A program made the position numbers and the translations under genes. A stretch of 64,000 bases of DNA from Artemisia argyi (taxonomy: Eukaryota > Streptophyta > Magnoliopsida > Asterales > Asteraceae): assembly GCA_030686995.1 (NCBI GenBank), contig CM060703.1, positions 118,960,861 through 119,024,860 of the forward strand, read 5' to 3'. This document shows positions 42,111 through 55,202 of the stretch, piece by piece. Positions within the stretch are counted from its first letter, which is position 1; each line of letters opens with the position of its first letter. The notes beneath the pieces were generated by a model that was given only the letters and a program-made list of their open reading frames with translations, did no database searches and was not told the DNA's origin.

Positions 42111-43794
42111 ACCAATGATCTTGAGTCTAGCTACAAGACTCGTAAATAAAGAAAAGCGCTTCTTGGGAGGCAACCCATGTTGTGTGTGATTTTTATTTTG
42201 TTTGTTTGTTATTTGCTTCCGTATGCATGCTTTATGTTTATTGTTGGTAGATTATGTTTCAAAACTAAATAGTGAAAATACTTTACTTTGTTGTTTGGCC
42301 TAGTCTTAACTTCACCCAAAGGTATTTTTGCAAAAGATAAGTGTAACGGGAAACCCCAAATATGTTTTTAAGAAACAAAACCGATCATGATTCACCACAA
42401 TATTAAGTGAACATGTATATTCGTATTTGTTAGAGTCAAATGCTTGTATCGAGTCATAATGATGTTTTGCAGGATTTTCCAGGAAGTAGGACCAAGTTTT
42501 TCTAGAAATTTTCCGGAAACTTAACATAAGAATTTCTGCAGGTCACTTCTAACGGCGTCACGAGTTCACTCTTGAAGGCGTCACGTGTAAAAATATGGAA
42601 ATTTTACCAATTTTGTTTTTCTAACGAAGTCTTAAAGTTTTTGTTGAATTATTAGTTTTATAATCTCCAGGAAATCTGCAAACATCATTCCACAAGCATT
42701 ATATCTTATTTTGTTTTCTAGGTTTTATTAGCATATATAGATTTCCGCTAATTTTATGCGAGGTTGCCTTGTCTGTTTTCTCGGGTTTTACAGGTTATGT
42801 ATGACAAGAAGATGATTTATATTCTGGAAGGGAAGCTTTGATTGTTCATTTTCTTGGAGGAAGATCTAACCTGGCCAACTTATTATCCATACCGAGTGAA
42901 TCAGGGGAGTATTTGATTTCATTCTTTTTACTTATTTCACTTTTACATTCTTTACTTGAACATTGGGGACAATGTTCATCCTAAGTGTAAGGGGAGGGTA
43001 AAATGATGATACCTTACAAATACACTTTCGCGTGAGTTTGTTTGTTTGATAGTAGATGTGTAATAAAACTATGAGAAATACTTGTTAGTTTAATTTTAGC
43101 GCCAAATTTAAAATTTTTTACAACATTTAGGAGTGAAACTTTAGCCATAGCAAGCGTCTCATGGATAGGAGATTATATGACTAGCACAAAACCGTACCAT
43201 TCAGAAAAATTTTCCACCCAAATATGTGAGGTTCGCCTTTAGATTTGATAGGAAAAGCATTTACTATTAGTGCTTATGAGTGTACCGGTAGCATTTAGAT
43301 TCTAGAACTTTCGTTAGTGATGCATCCCGAGACCGCTAGTGAGACTACATTCGTGTAGTAGGATTTACTACATGATAAGAGGCATTAGGATCACCCTTGT
43401 GTTAAACCCGTATCATAATTACTTGACCATTTAAGTCATATTACTTGGCTAGTTAAGTCAATTAATTTTTCCCACACCTTAGCGTTGTACTCATTTTTAG
43501 TACACGAAACCCCTAGTACACCCCTCCGAGCCTATCTTTTCATTTCTAACTTTAAGCATTTTACTTAAAGGAAGAATTTGTTACACCCCACTTAAATGTA
43601 CACCCAAATAGCCTTAGCCTTCCGTGTATGCACTCATTTTTGGTGCATTATTGTTATTTGTTAAACCCTAAGTTAATTATTTAATTGATTACATGGTTGC
43701 TAAGTCGAGTCATATCCTTGTACATATTGTTTTGGGACGATTGGGACTCATGGGTAAAGTACTTATATTATGGAGTAATGGGGAAGAACATAAT
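42111..43794 (+). other. Non-coding 3' region of A, first part
   Basis: It aligns with 530-2200 of A0. It has GCGCTTCTTGGGAGGCAACC, AAGTGTAACGGG near 42340, GGGGACAATGTTCATCC followed by AAGTGTAAGGGG near 42985, and hairpins 43486-43504 and 43629-43647. The palindrome pair near 42550-42585 is mutated. No gene is seen. Confidence 0.7.
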
Positions 43795-43795
43795 A

Positions 43796-46700
43796 TCATT
43801 TTTGGTCATTCTGAACTACAAAAACATACAAAAACACTCAGTAATGCATCAAAATACTAAAAATATTTCAAAATTGTGTTTTATATGTTTTAGATGCAAA
43901 ATGAGTAAAAACAGATGAAAAACGTACAAAGTTTGCAAAATTGGCAGTTTCAGTCCCCCAACTTTCAAATTTTGGCAAAAATAGTCTCTGAGCACATATT
44001 TTAAAAGAAAAGTCACCAAAGGTCCTTTTGAAATCATAAATTATCATATATAGTCCTTTGGTGAAAAAGTTAAAAAGTTTTGGAAATTTACAGTTTCAGT
44101 CCCTAAACTTCATAAATTGGCAGATTTTGTCCCTGGTGAGATATTTTTGGAAGAAAAGTCAATTAGGGTCCTTGGGAATTCAAAAAATTGTCAAAATAAG
44201 TCCTTGGAACATAATTTTCACAAATTGGCGAATTTAGTCCTTCAAGTTTCAAAAGTGACAATTTTAATCCCTGGAAGTTTCAATCTTGAAAATTACATCA
44301 AAAGTCCCTATGGAACTATAATGTGGCAAGTTTTACCATTGGAATAATTTTGGGAAGTTTGCAGAATGGGTCCCTTCAATTTTTAGATTTGCATAATTGG
44401 TCCTTGTATTTTTAACAAACCAAATGGACCCATTTTACTTGAAATACCTAACACCCTTATAGCTCCCACCAATTCCAAATCCAATCCACATACCTGATCC
44501 ACCCAAACCCCAAGCCCATACACTTCTTGGCCCAAACATACCCCATTTCATATTAATCCTCCCTCGGTCAAACCCTTTGACCCCCCCATCTCCTTCACCT
44601 CCTTTTGCCCACCAAAACCAGACAACCTTCCCTGCTCTCCCAACAAACCTGTCCCCATCCACCCTCCTACCTCAGCCACCCTACACCACTCCTCATAAGT
44701 TAACCCCATATACTAATTCACTTTCCCCCTCCTCCACGTCACCAATCCACAAATGATGCCAAAAATACAAATGAAAGGCTGAGATCAACTTGTACTTATC
44801 CAATGGACAAAATGAGAAGTGGGAAAGCACATGGGGGAGCCTCAGAAACCCTAAAGTATGAGTATAAAAAGAAAAAGAAGAAGCAGAGAAAGAGGAGTAG
44901 TAGATGTTAGTAGTCAAATTAGGTTTTTAGTGTAATTTAGTTTAAATTAGTGTAAGCTTTATCTTATTCAGTTTGAATTTCACTAATGTACTATTTTATT
45001 TAAAATCAATGCAATTCAAGTTTCTGTAACAAATTTTCAAACTGCTTATTTAGCACTGCTTATTGCCACTGCTTATTCTTTAATTCATGCTCACTAGGAC
45101 CTCATTCTGTGTACATCAATGCTTATTTATGTTTAATTATTGCTTGTTTTGGTGATTTCATTAGCCTAATCTGATATTTGCTTGTCATTGCATATTTTAG
45201 CTCAACTTAGTATAATATAGCTATAGCTTAATTAGTGTGCAATCTTCTATCACTTTAGCTTTTAAATTAGTAATATAGTCTTGTTAATCATTTTACATCA
45301 TTTATATAGCTTAGTTTCACTAAAAACTCATAAAACATAAAAACAGTTGAAACTAAGGGAGTGTTTGGATTAATCTTATTTAGTTGGATAAAAGTGTTAT
45401 GGTCAAAAGGTTTTGCTTGAAGCAGCTTTAGTTAAGTCTAAAAACAAGATTTTGGTCAAGATTTTGTAGATTGGTTAAGTTTCACAACAGTTGAGTTGAA
45501 TATCAGAATTTCTTTTTTCATAACTGTCATAGATAACTCATGGGGCAGAAATTAAGGTTTGATGCTTAGTTGTTGATTTTGTTGTTCCACATTGGTCTTA
45601 GATAAGTATTCACATTTGATCAAAATCTTGTTGTGAACTTTCACAATCCATACTCAATCTCACCCATTTTACCCCACTGGTTCAACTGCTCAGCAGCCCC
45701 CAAACAACCCCCCTTTGATCCTAGTTTATGTAGGTTAGAGTTAGATTTAGGTTCTGAAATTGGTTTTACCAATAGTTAGCAGTATATACATTATGTGTTT
45801 AAGAAGTTTTAGTATGTTGGTAGCTTAAATCAGCCACTTGACCCATTGTGACACCCCTGAACATCAGTTAGCAGTTCCCAAATCCCCCTCAAGGAGGCAA
45901 CTTTAATGTGGTCAAAACTTAGTGTTTAGGTCTAAAAAAGTGATTTGTATTTTATTCAGCAGCTTGCCTACATTGCTTGTGATTTTATTTTATTTTTTGT
46001 ATTTTTCTTTGTCTGCTTATTACCCATATAAATCAGCCTATTAGCTTAGTTTAGCTGCTGCTACTCTTTATTTTTTTATGATCATCAATGCCTTTTAGTT
46101 TCCACAACTGCCTAGTGTATGTTCCCTTTAGCTTATTTAAGATTAGTCTAGTTTAGGATTAGCTATTTTCCAATAGGTCAGCTTATATGATCCTTAGACT
46201 GTTCATATTTTAGATTTAAAATGTCCCATTAAGCTGCTTGGTTTTGCTATGTGACCTGTCCAAGTTGAGCTCACATCAGCTTCTTTTTTAGCTTGGTGAA
46301 AGCTCAGCTCAATCCCAAATTAATTGGCATTGCCTTTTATATGTTCCTTAGCAACTAGTGTGTATCATTTTATAGCTTTTAGTCCTGAACCCCTTGGTTT
46401 CATAGCTTATTTTCAAGCTTAAATTAGCCCCTTTGGGACTGCCCTGCACCCCCTGATTCAGTCCCACTGCCCGTACCAATAAGCTCTTAGCTAGCTTGTT
46501 AGTAGTCCCCACAAGCTGTAACTTGGTTCATTTGAAAGCCTACCATACCTACTTCTTGGACCAATCCTTGGTTTTGTTCCTTGATCACCCTGGTGGTCCC
46601 CACGGTGGGCTGCAAGTCCCTCTTTGGACTGTGTGTCAGGAAGTGTAGCTAAGTTTGCTTAGTTGCTTGTTGCAAGCTTATCAGCCCAATTTTCTTGTTC

Positions 46701-47905
46701 ATTTAGCTTAATTTTAATGTCTTTAGCTTACTTGTATCCTATTTCATTCCTGTCTCATGCTTGTTAGCTTATTTGAGTGCTTAATTGAGCTCAAAACATC
46801 AAAGTGAGCCAAAAAGCTCAACCTGATAAGCTCTTAAGCTCCCACTGAAATTATTATCAATTTCTAAACTTTTTGTCTTTATTAAAGTTGCTCTATATCA
46901 GTAGTTAATTAGTTTTGAAAAAAGAAAAATCCAAAAAACCAAATTTAATTTTTAGTGATAGCTTCTATTTAACATAATTTAGCTTTTTAAATTTTTGTCA
47001 AGTACTTATATGTTTTCATATTTTTATTAAATTCCTAGTATATTAAAGTAATTGTAGGAATTTTTTCAGATTTTTATCCGTTCATTTAGTATTTATTATA
47101 ATTAATATTAGTTTAATAAATATTAAGTAATATTAGTTAATTAAATAGTTTTATTAATTTTTATTTAACAATAGTACTTTTTTATTTTTTTTAGGTTTTA
47201 TATATCATCAAATAATTTTAGCAAATTTTTCATAATTTTCACTATTCATTTTCTATTTTTCTTAATTTTAGTTAATTAATAAACAGTAGTTAAAAAATAA
47301 TAAATAGAGAAAAAGTAGGAAAAATATATTTTTAGTTTTAAAATTACTTTTATATTATTTTAGAATTTTTAGAATTAAATTTTCATTTTTCTAGCTTAAT
47401 TTCATAATTAGTGTAATTTAAATATTATTAATTAGTTATTAAATAGTAATTAATTAATAGTAATTAATTAAATAGTGTAGAAATTATTTTTCTTTTTCTA
47501 AAAATTTTATTTTATCATTAGGATTGTAAAAATGTAATTTCCATATCCGTTGATATTTTATTTTACAAAAGTCAGGTTTTATTTCGTACGTCTACGTAAT
47601 TTTAAATTAAATGTACGCGTTTTAGGATTAACTACGTTTTTAGTGTATCGGATTGCCAGTAAATTTTAATATAGTGTTTCTAAGTTATTTTCATTCCTCA
47701 TCTCGTAGTGTAATCATACAAACCAAATTCCTTATATTTCTGTCCAAATTCACCCGATCCCAAACCCGTTTCGATTACCATCACACCTCGTCGGGACATA
47801 ACGACCCGGGGAAACCACTGTATTCCGCGGAAATTGACTCTAGGCAGTTTGACCTTGTTGACCACTCACATTGGTCAATTTAGGTTGACCGTTTGGAGCC
47901 AATCA
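43796..47905 (+). repeat. LTR of B (about 4110 bp, 5' end missing)
   Basis: It aligns throughout with 50790-54911. It contains serial 'AGTCCCT..AACTT' phrases (43950-44300), a TATAAAAA box at 44863-44870, a region rich in AGCTTA/GCTTAT (45050-46850), a very AT-rich segment (46900-47500), and ends ..GCCAATCA. Small frames inside are not supported as genes. Confidence 0.85.
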
Positions 47906-47910
47906 AATTT

Positions 47911-47928
47911 TGGCGCCGCTGCCGGGGA
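47911..47928 (+). other. Primer-binding site of B
   Basis: TGGCGCCGCTGCCGGGGA, one mismatch from the tRNA-Asp-derived TGGCGCCGTTGCCGGGGA. The C copy at 54917-54934 reads TGGCGACGCTGCCGGGGA and so has a further mutation. Confidence 0.85.
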
Positions 47929-48196
47929 GGTCATGCGCGTTATTCTAAAACGGTTTTCAGATTAGTGATTTTGGAATTCACTTCTTTGTAAATTTACCAT
48001 CCTTGTGTATATTTTCATAAAAACAGTTCCCGAAAACTTTTTAAAATTAGTTTTCAACGAACACAAAAAACCCAAAAAGATTTTCTTTATTATTTGTATA
48101 TAAAATGTCTTTCCAAAAAACCAAAAATATTCATCTGTACCCTCCTACGTCTTTGATTCTTCATCCCTACCCCTCCCAAACCTTTTGATTCTTTCT

Positions 48197-49987
48197 ATGT
48201 CTCATCCACACCTTCTTATTTGCCATTGGTGTTATAATTCTTATAATGGTGGTAATTGCCCCGGTTGTGGCATGGTAGAGTCAGGAAACGGGTCTGTCTA
48301 TAACCAAGATCCCTATTCCTACCATGACACGACTGATTTATTCCATCAGCTACCACACCATGATACTCAACAGTTTTACTGTTGTGAGTACTGTGGTGGT
48401 TCACACTACAGTTCTGATTGTCAATCGGGAAACACGCTTGTCTATGAGCAGTTTCCTGATAACGATTATAACTCTAGCACACACAACCCACAGCCACATC
48501 AGTTTTACTGTTGTGATTACTGTGGAAGTCCACACTTCAGCTCCGATTGTCAAACAAGGAATCCATTTCCTTGTAACACTTTTGACACATCGTATTATGA
48601 CGAACCTCCACCTCAGCCAATTCCTCAAAGTCTTCTCCTTTATCTTTTGGATTTAGTGAAAGATTTGAGAGGAATTACACATACCCCAGATAATCCAAAC
48701 CAAAAATCGATGGAAGAATTGTTAGCTGACGAACAGGCTGCTAAAATAAATTCCCAAGATGCCTATGAAAAATCCATTGGGGAATCAATTGCAAAAGAAA
48801 AAGCAGCCAGATCTAGCTCTCGATTCCGTTTCATTCCTGATGATAGTGATGATGAGGATACACTTGATATCCTTGAATTTTATAAAGATTCGTCAGGTTC
48901 ATCAGATGAAATTCCATCAGTTGAGATTCCATCTCAATCCACTGTTATCATACCCGAGGTTCCCACTCACTCTTTGATCATGGGGGACGAGCATCTTGAC
49001 ACTGTTCCTGAAAGGGAATCGGATGAATTTATAAAGTCTAGTGTTGAGAACCTTGTCCCAATCCCTAGAGAGTCACAGGGAATTCTTGATCATATTTGTG
49101 ATATCCCTCCTCCTCTTGTCTTCCCGACTGATGAGGTTCAGATGTTCTCCGATTCTATTGATGACGATTCGTTATCTTGTGGAGACATCGTTTTTATGGA
49201 AGAATTACCTTCTAAGCTAGTTTGTTTAGAAGAAGCGAATGATGAGATTGACACTGAAATCAAGGATGAAGCACTTCGTGCAACATTATTGAATATCGAT
49301 CTCCACATTTCTAAAATTGAGGCTTTCAACAAGAAACCTATTTCATCTCCTATCCCCATAAAGGATAGTGACATTGTCTCCGATGATCCTATCCCAGAGT
49401 TTGAAGCCTTTACCTTTGATCATATGGGAGAGAAGACTAGTGGCAGTACCACTTCTCATTCTCAAATTTCTCTCCCCGTGTATGATTCATTCACTTTTGA
49501 GGAGTTCTCCGGTGAACTCACTCATATCATATCTCCACCGGAGTATGATAATTTTTACTTTGATCTAGACAAAGATGATCTTTGTGTTCCAGAGGGAAAT
49601 ATTCTCAACCTTGAGAATTTGATTGATATCAAAATCCCAACCCTCCCACCCATATGTCTAGATCATACGAGCCTGAATGATGAGATTCATGATACACCAA
49701 TTATGGATTCTCTTGATGATGATGATGACTTTATCTTGATTGTCATCAAGATCTTTCTACCCTTCTTCACCTACCGGGTAACTTCTCCTGTTCTTCATTC
49801 CTTCAGGAATGAAGACATTATCTTTGACCCCGGCATCACCGCTTATAGTTTATACTATCTTAAGCCAGGGTCCTTATATCTCATCGGTGTGGAACTTTCA
49901 CGTGCTTCAAATGTTTGTCCAAACATCTTGAATGAAAGTCCGATGGAGATTGTCTCTTCCACATCATGCTTCCCCAAGGACAAATGA
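48197..49987 (+). CDS. Accessory protein of element B with zinc-knuckle-like N-terminus, 596 residues
   Basis: I start at ATG 48197 (MSHPHLLICHWC); the upstream codon at 48185 is TTG. Residues 9-25 have CHWC..CPGC, a zinc-ribbon-like pair. Two repeated knuckles follow, CEYCGGSHYSSDC and CDYCGSPHFSSDC (C-x2-C-x3-H-x4-C). Then come a helical Lys/Glu region ('EKSIGESIAKEKAARSSS') and a long acidic region containing 'MGDEHLDTVPERESDEFI' and 'KSSVENLVPIPRESQGI', which I recognise from Asteraceae gypsy-type elements. No protease, RT or integrase is present. The knuckles suggest a gag-like nucleic-acid-binding role (inference). The frame is intact, although the element is rearranged. Confidence 0.75.
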   Translation: MSHPHLLICHWCYNSYNGGNCPGCGMVESGNGSVYNQDPYSYHDTTDLFHQLPHHDTQQFYCCEYCGGSHYSSDCQSGNTLVYEQFPDNDYNSSTHNPQPHQFYCCDYCGSPHFSSDCQTRNPFPCNTFDTSYYDEPPPQPIPQSLLLYLLDLVKDLRGITHTPDNPNQKSMEELLADEQAAKINSQDAYEKSIGESIAKEKAARSSSRFRFIPDDSDDEDTLDILEFYKDSSGSSDEIPSVEIPSQSTVIIPEVPTHSLIMGDEHLDTVPERESDEFIKSSVENLVPIPRESQGILDHICDIPPPLVFPTDEVQMFSDSIDDDSLSCGDIVFMEELPSKLVCLEEANDEIDTEIKDEALRATLLNIDLHISKIEAFNKKPISSPIPIKDSDIVSDDPIPEFEAFTFDHMGEKTSGSTTSHSQISLPVYDSFTFEEFSGELTHIISPPEYDNFYFDLDKDDLCVPEGNILNLENLIDIKIPTLPPICLDHTSLNDEIHDTPIMDSLDDDDDFILIVIKIFLPFFTYRVTSPVLHSFRNEDIIFDPGITAYSLYYLKPGSLYLIGVELSRASNVCPNILNESPMEIVSSTSCFPKDK

Positions 49988-50789
49988 ATTCGGGGTCGAG
50001 TCAAGCTAGGGACTCGGTAAACAAAAACAGTAGCATGCTTATAGGGTTTTCACCCTAAGTGTGGGGGAGTTACCCCTACTGTGGTTACCAATAAAGTGAA
50101 TAACAAAACTGTGCTTCCACATTTAGTTTTTAATGTTGCCTTTTTACGTTCTAAGAGTCGGCATAATAGCCGGGACTTTGAATATTGAGGACAATATTCA
50201 TTCCAAGTGTGTGGGGGAGGGGGGGGGGTGTATTTCGCTATTCTAGTGAATTTTATCACATTTTACTATCTTATACCCCCGTTTTTGCCAAAAATTTTAA
50301 AAATTTTTCACTAAAGTTCAAAATTTTTTGTGGTTATCGGTCCACCATGTCTAAACGACAAAAGGATTGGCTAATCCAGGAGCAAACGGCTCTTGGTAAA
50401 GATATCTCAAATCCGTTGATGGCTTGCAATTTGCCCAAAATTGTATGGTAAATCAACTCGCCATATCCCATAAAGTGAATGAGTTGGCTAGCCCGCAAGA
50501 TTATGGCTTGTGGTAAAGGCAGTGGAAAAACCATAATTGGTAATCAGCTCACCAAGATGTTGACTATTCCATCAAGAGTTGGCTAGTCTAGAAGCAAACG
50601 GCTTTTGGTAAAGACTAATCAAATCCGTTGACAGCTGGTGGTTTGCTCAAAATCACACGGTTATCAAGTGGACCACAGTTCTTACATCTGCCTACTCTAG
50701 AAGTGATGGCTTTTGGTAAAGAGTTTAAAATCCATTAAGTTTTCAAAACAGTTATTGCTAGGGACTAGCAATAGTTTAGTGTGGGGGAT
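49988..50789 (+). other. 3' internal region of B: G-run motifs and about 105-bp imperfect tandem repeats
   Basis: Purine motifs AAGTGTGGGGGAG (near 50057), AAGTGTGTGGGGGAGG (near 50203, after GAGGACAATATTC) and TAGTGTGGGGGAT (50777-50789, the tract before the LTR) recur. Between about 50360 and 50745 a unit marked by GGCTNTTGGTAAAG appears four times (about 50394, 50506, 50610, 50708), with the phrase CAAATCCGTTGA in two. No gene is seen. Confidence 0.65.
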
Positions 50790-53700
50790 TGATGAGTGTG
50801 TGAATACTCATCATTTTTGGTCATTCTGAACTGCAAAAACATACAAAAACACTCAGTAATGCATCAAAATACTAAAAATATTTCAAAATTGTGTTTTATA
50901 TGTTTTCGATGCAAAATGAGCAAAAACAGATGAAAAACGTACAAAGTTTGCAAAATTGGCAGTTTCAGTCCCCCAACTTTCAAAATTTGGCAAAAATAGT
51001 CCTTGAGCACATATTTTAAAAGAAAAGTCACAAAAGGTCCTTTTGAAATCATAAATTATCATATTTAGTCCTTTGGTGAAAAAGTTAAAAAGTTTTGGAA
51101 ATTTACAGTTTCAGTCCCTAAACTTCATAAATTGGCAGATTTTGTCCTTGGTGAGATATTTTTGGAAGAAAAGTCAATTAGGGTCCTTGGGAATTCAAAA
51201 AATTGTCAAAATAAGTCCTTGGAACATAATTTTCACAAATTGGCGAATTTAGTCCTTCAAGTTTCAAAAGTGACAATTTTAATCCCTGGAAGTTTCAATT
51301 TTGAAAATTACATCAAAAGTCCCTATGGAACTATAATGTGGCAAGTTTTACCATTGGAATAATTTTGGGAAGTTTCCAGAATGGGTCCCTTCAATTTTCA
51401 GATTTGCATAATTGGTCCTTGTATTTTTAACAAACCAAATGGACCCATTTTACTTGTAATACCTAACACCCTTATAACTCCCACCAATTCCAAATACAAT
51501 CCACATACCTGATCCACCCAAAACCCCAAGCCCATACACTTCTTGGCCCAAACGTACCCCATTTGATATTAATCCTCCCTCGGTCAAACCCTTTGACCCC
51601 CCCCCCCCATCTCCTTCACCTCCTTTTGCCCGCAAAACCAGACAACCTTCCCTGCTCTCCCAACAAACCTGTCCCCTTCCACCCTCCTACCTCAGCCACC
51701 CTACACCACTCCTCAGAAGTCAACCCCATATACTAATTCACTTTCCCCCTCCTCCACGTCACCAATCCACAAATGATGCCAAAAATACAAATGAAAGGCT
51801 GAGATCAACTTGTACTGATCCAATGGACAAAATGAGAAGTGGGAAAGCACATGGGGGAGCCTCAGAAACCCTAAAGTATAAGTATAAAAAGAAAAAGAAG
51901 AAGCAGAGAAAGAGTAGTAGATGTTAGTAGTCAAATTAGGTTTTTAGTGTAATTTAGTTTAAATTAGTGTAAGCTTTATCTTATTCAGTTTGAATTTCAC
52001 TAATGTACTCTTTTATTTAAAATCAATGCAATTCAAGTTTCTGTAACAAATTTTCAAACTGCTTATTTAGCACTGCTTATTACCACTGCTTATTCTTTAA
52101 TTCATGCTCACTAGGACCTCATTCTGTGTACATCAGTGCTTATTTATGTTTAATTATTGGTTGTTTTGGTGATTTCATTAGCCTAATCTGATATTTGCTT
52201 GTCATTGCATATTTTAGCTCAACTTAGTATACTGTAGCTATAGCTTAATTAGTGCTCAATCTTCTGTCACTTTAGCTTTTAAATTAGTAATATAGTCTAG
52301 TTAATCATTTTACATCATTTATATAGCTTAGTTTCACTTAAAACTCATAAAAACATAAAAACAGTTGAAACTAAGGGAGTGTTTGGATTAATCTTGTTTA
52401 GTTGGATAAAAGTATTATGGTCAGAAGGTTTTGCTTGAAGCAGCTTTAGTTAAGTCTAAAAACAAGATTTTGGTCAAGATTTTGTAGATTGGTTAAGTTT
52501 CACAACAGTTGAGTTGAATATTAGAATTTTTTTTGCATAACTGTCATAGATAATCATGGGGCATAAATTAAGGTTTGATGCTTAGTTGTTGATTTTGTTG
52601 TTCCACATTGGTCTTAGATAAGTATTCACATGTGATCAAAATCTTGTTGTGAATTTTTACAGTCCATACTCAATCTCACCCATTTTACCCCACTGGTTCA
52701 ACTGCTCAGCAGTCCCCAAACAACCCCCCCTTTGATCCTAGTTTATGTAGGTTAGAGTTAGATTTAGGTTTTGAAATTGGTTTTACCAATAGTTAGCAGT
52801 ATATACATTATGTGTTTAAGTTCATTTTTAAGTTTTAGTATGTTGGTAGCTTAAATCAGCCACTTGACCCATTGTGACACCCCTGAACATCAATTAGCAG
52901 TTCCCAAATCCCCCTCAAGGAGGCAACTTTAATGTGGTCAAAACTTAGTGTTTAGGTCTAAAAAAGTGATTTGTATTTTATTCAGCAGCTTGCCTACATT
53001 GCTTGTGATTTTATTTTATTTTTCATATTTTTCTTTGTCTGCTTATTACCCATATAAATCAGCCTATTAGCTTAGTTTAGCTGCTGCTACTCTTTATTTT
53101 TTTATGATCATCAATGCCTTTTAGTTTCCATAACTGCCTAGTGTATGTTCCCTTTAGCTTATTTAAGATTAGTCTAGTTTAGGATTAGCTATTTTCCAAT
53201 AGGTCAGCTTATATGATCCTTAGACTGCTCATATTTTAGATTTAAAATATCCCATTAAGCTGCTTGGTTTTGCTATGTGACCTGTCCAAGTTGAGCTCAC
53301 ATCAGCTTCTTTTTTAGCTTGGTGAAAGCTCAGCTCAATCCCAAATTAATTGACATTGCCTTTTATCTGTTCCTTAGCAACTAGTGTGTATCATTTTATA
53401 GCTTTTAGTCCTGAACCCCTTTGGTTTAATAGCCCCTTTGGGACTGCCCTGCACCCCCTGATTCAGTCCCACTGCCCGTACCAATAAGCTCTTAGCTAGC
53501 TTGTTAGTAGTCCCCACAAGCTGTAACTTGGTTCATTTGAAAGCCTACCATCCCTACTTCTTGGACCAATCCTTGTTTTTGTTCCTTGATCACCCTGGTG
53601 GTCCCCACGGTGGGCTGCAAGTCCCTCTTTGGACTGTGTGACAGGAAGTGTAGCTAAGTTTGCTTAGTTGCTTGTTGCAAGCTTATCAGCCCAATTTTCT

Positions 53701-54911
53701 TGTTCATTTAGCTTAATTTTAATGTCTTTAGCTTACTTGTATCCTATTTCATTCCTGTCTCATGCTTGTTAGCTTATTTGAGTGCTTAATTGAGCTCAAA
53801 ACATCAAAGTGAGCCAAAAAGCTCAACCTGATAAGCTCTTAAGCTCCCACTGAGCTTATTTTCAATTTCTAAACTTTTTGTCTTTATTAAAGTTGCTCTA
53901 TATCAGTAGTTAATTAGTTTTGAAAAAGGAAAAATCCAAAAAACCAAATTTAATTTTTAGTGATAGCTTCTATTTAACATAATTTAGCTTTTTAATTTTT
54001 CTTTTTAAATTTTTGTCAAGTACTTATATGTTTTCATATTTTTATTAAATTCCTCGTATATTAAAGTAATTGTAGGAATTTTTTCAGATTTTTATCCGTT
54101 CATTTAGTATTTATTATAATTAATATTAGTTTAATAAATATTAAGTAATATTAGTTAATTAAATAGTTTTATTAATTTTTATTTAACAATAGTACTTTTT
54201 TATATTTTTTTTTAGGTTTTATATATCATCAAATAATTTTAGGAAATATTTCATAATTTTCACTATTCATTTTCTATTTTTCTTAATTTTAGTTAATTAA
54301 TAAATAGTAGTTAATTAATAATAAATAGAGAAAAAGTAGGAAAATATATTTTTGGTTTTAAAATTACTTTTATATTATTTTAGAATTTTTAGAATTAAAT
54401 TTTCATTTTTCTAGCTTAATTTCATAATTAGTGTAATTTAAATATTATTAATTAGTTATTAAATAGTAATTAATTAAATAGTGTAAAAAGTATTTTTCTT
54501 TTTCTAAAAATTTTCTTTTATCATTAGGATTGTAAAAATGTAATTTTCATATCCGTAGGTATTTTATTTTACAAAATTCGCGTTTTATTTCGTACGTCTA
54601 CGTAATTTTAAATTAAATGTACGCGTTTTAGGATTAACTACGTTTTTAGTGTATCTGATTATCAGTAAATTTTAATATAGTGTTTCTAAGTTATTTTCAT
54701 TCCTCATCTCGTAGTGTAATCATACAAACCAAATTCCTTATATTTCTGTCCAAATTCACCCGATCCCAAACCCGTTTCGATTACAGTCACACCTCGTCGG
54801 GACATAACGACCCGGGGAAACCACTGTATTCCGCGGAGATTGACTCTAGGCAGTTTGACCTTGTTGACCACTCACATTGGTCAATTTAGGTTGACCGTTT
54901 GGAGCCAATCA
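50790..54911 (+). repeat. Complete LTR shared by B and C (4122 bp)
   Basis: It starts TGATGAGTGTGTG, ends GCCAATCA, and has a TATAAAAA box at 51883-51890. It differs from the B LTR by many scattered substitutions and small indels (for example a C-run near 51600), so the tandem is not new. Confidence 0.88.
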
Positions 54912-55202
54912 AATTTTGGCGACGCTGCCGGGGAGGTCGTGCGCGTTTTTCTAAAACGGTTTTCAGATTAGTGATTTTGGAATTCACTTCTTTGTAAATA
55001 TACCATCCTTGTGTATATTTTCGTAAAAACGGTTCCCGAAAACTTTTTAAAATTAGTTTTCAATGAACACATAAAACCCAAAAAGATTTTCTTTCTTATT
55101 TGTATAGAAAATGTCTTTTCAAAAAACCAAAAATATTCATCTGTACCCTCCTACGTCTTTGATTCTTCATCCCTACCCGTCCCAAATCTTTTGATTCTTT
55201 CT

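Noticed and set aside
44435..44662. Gly/Trp-rich minus-strand ORF (75 codons) in the B LTR
   Set aside because: The corresponding C frame (51450-51635) differs by frameshifts. Composition follows from C-rich DNA on the other strand.
48324..48656. Overlapping 110-codon frame, repeated at 55330-55662
   Set aside because: It is a +1 shadow of the 596-residue ORF. It survives in C because the copies are nearly identical.
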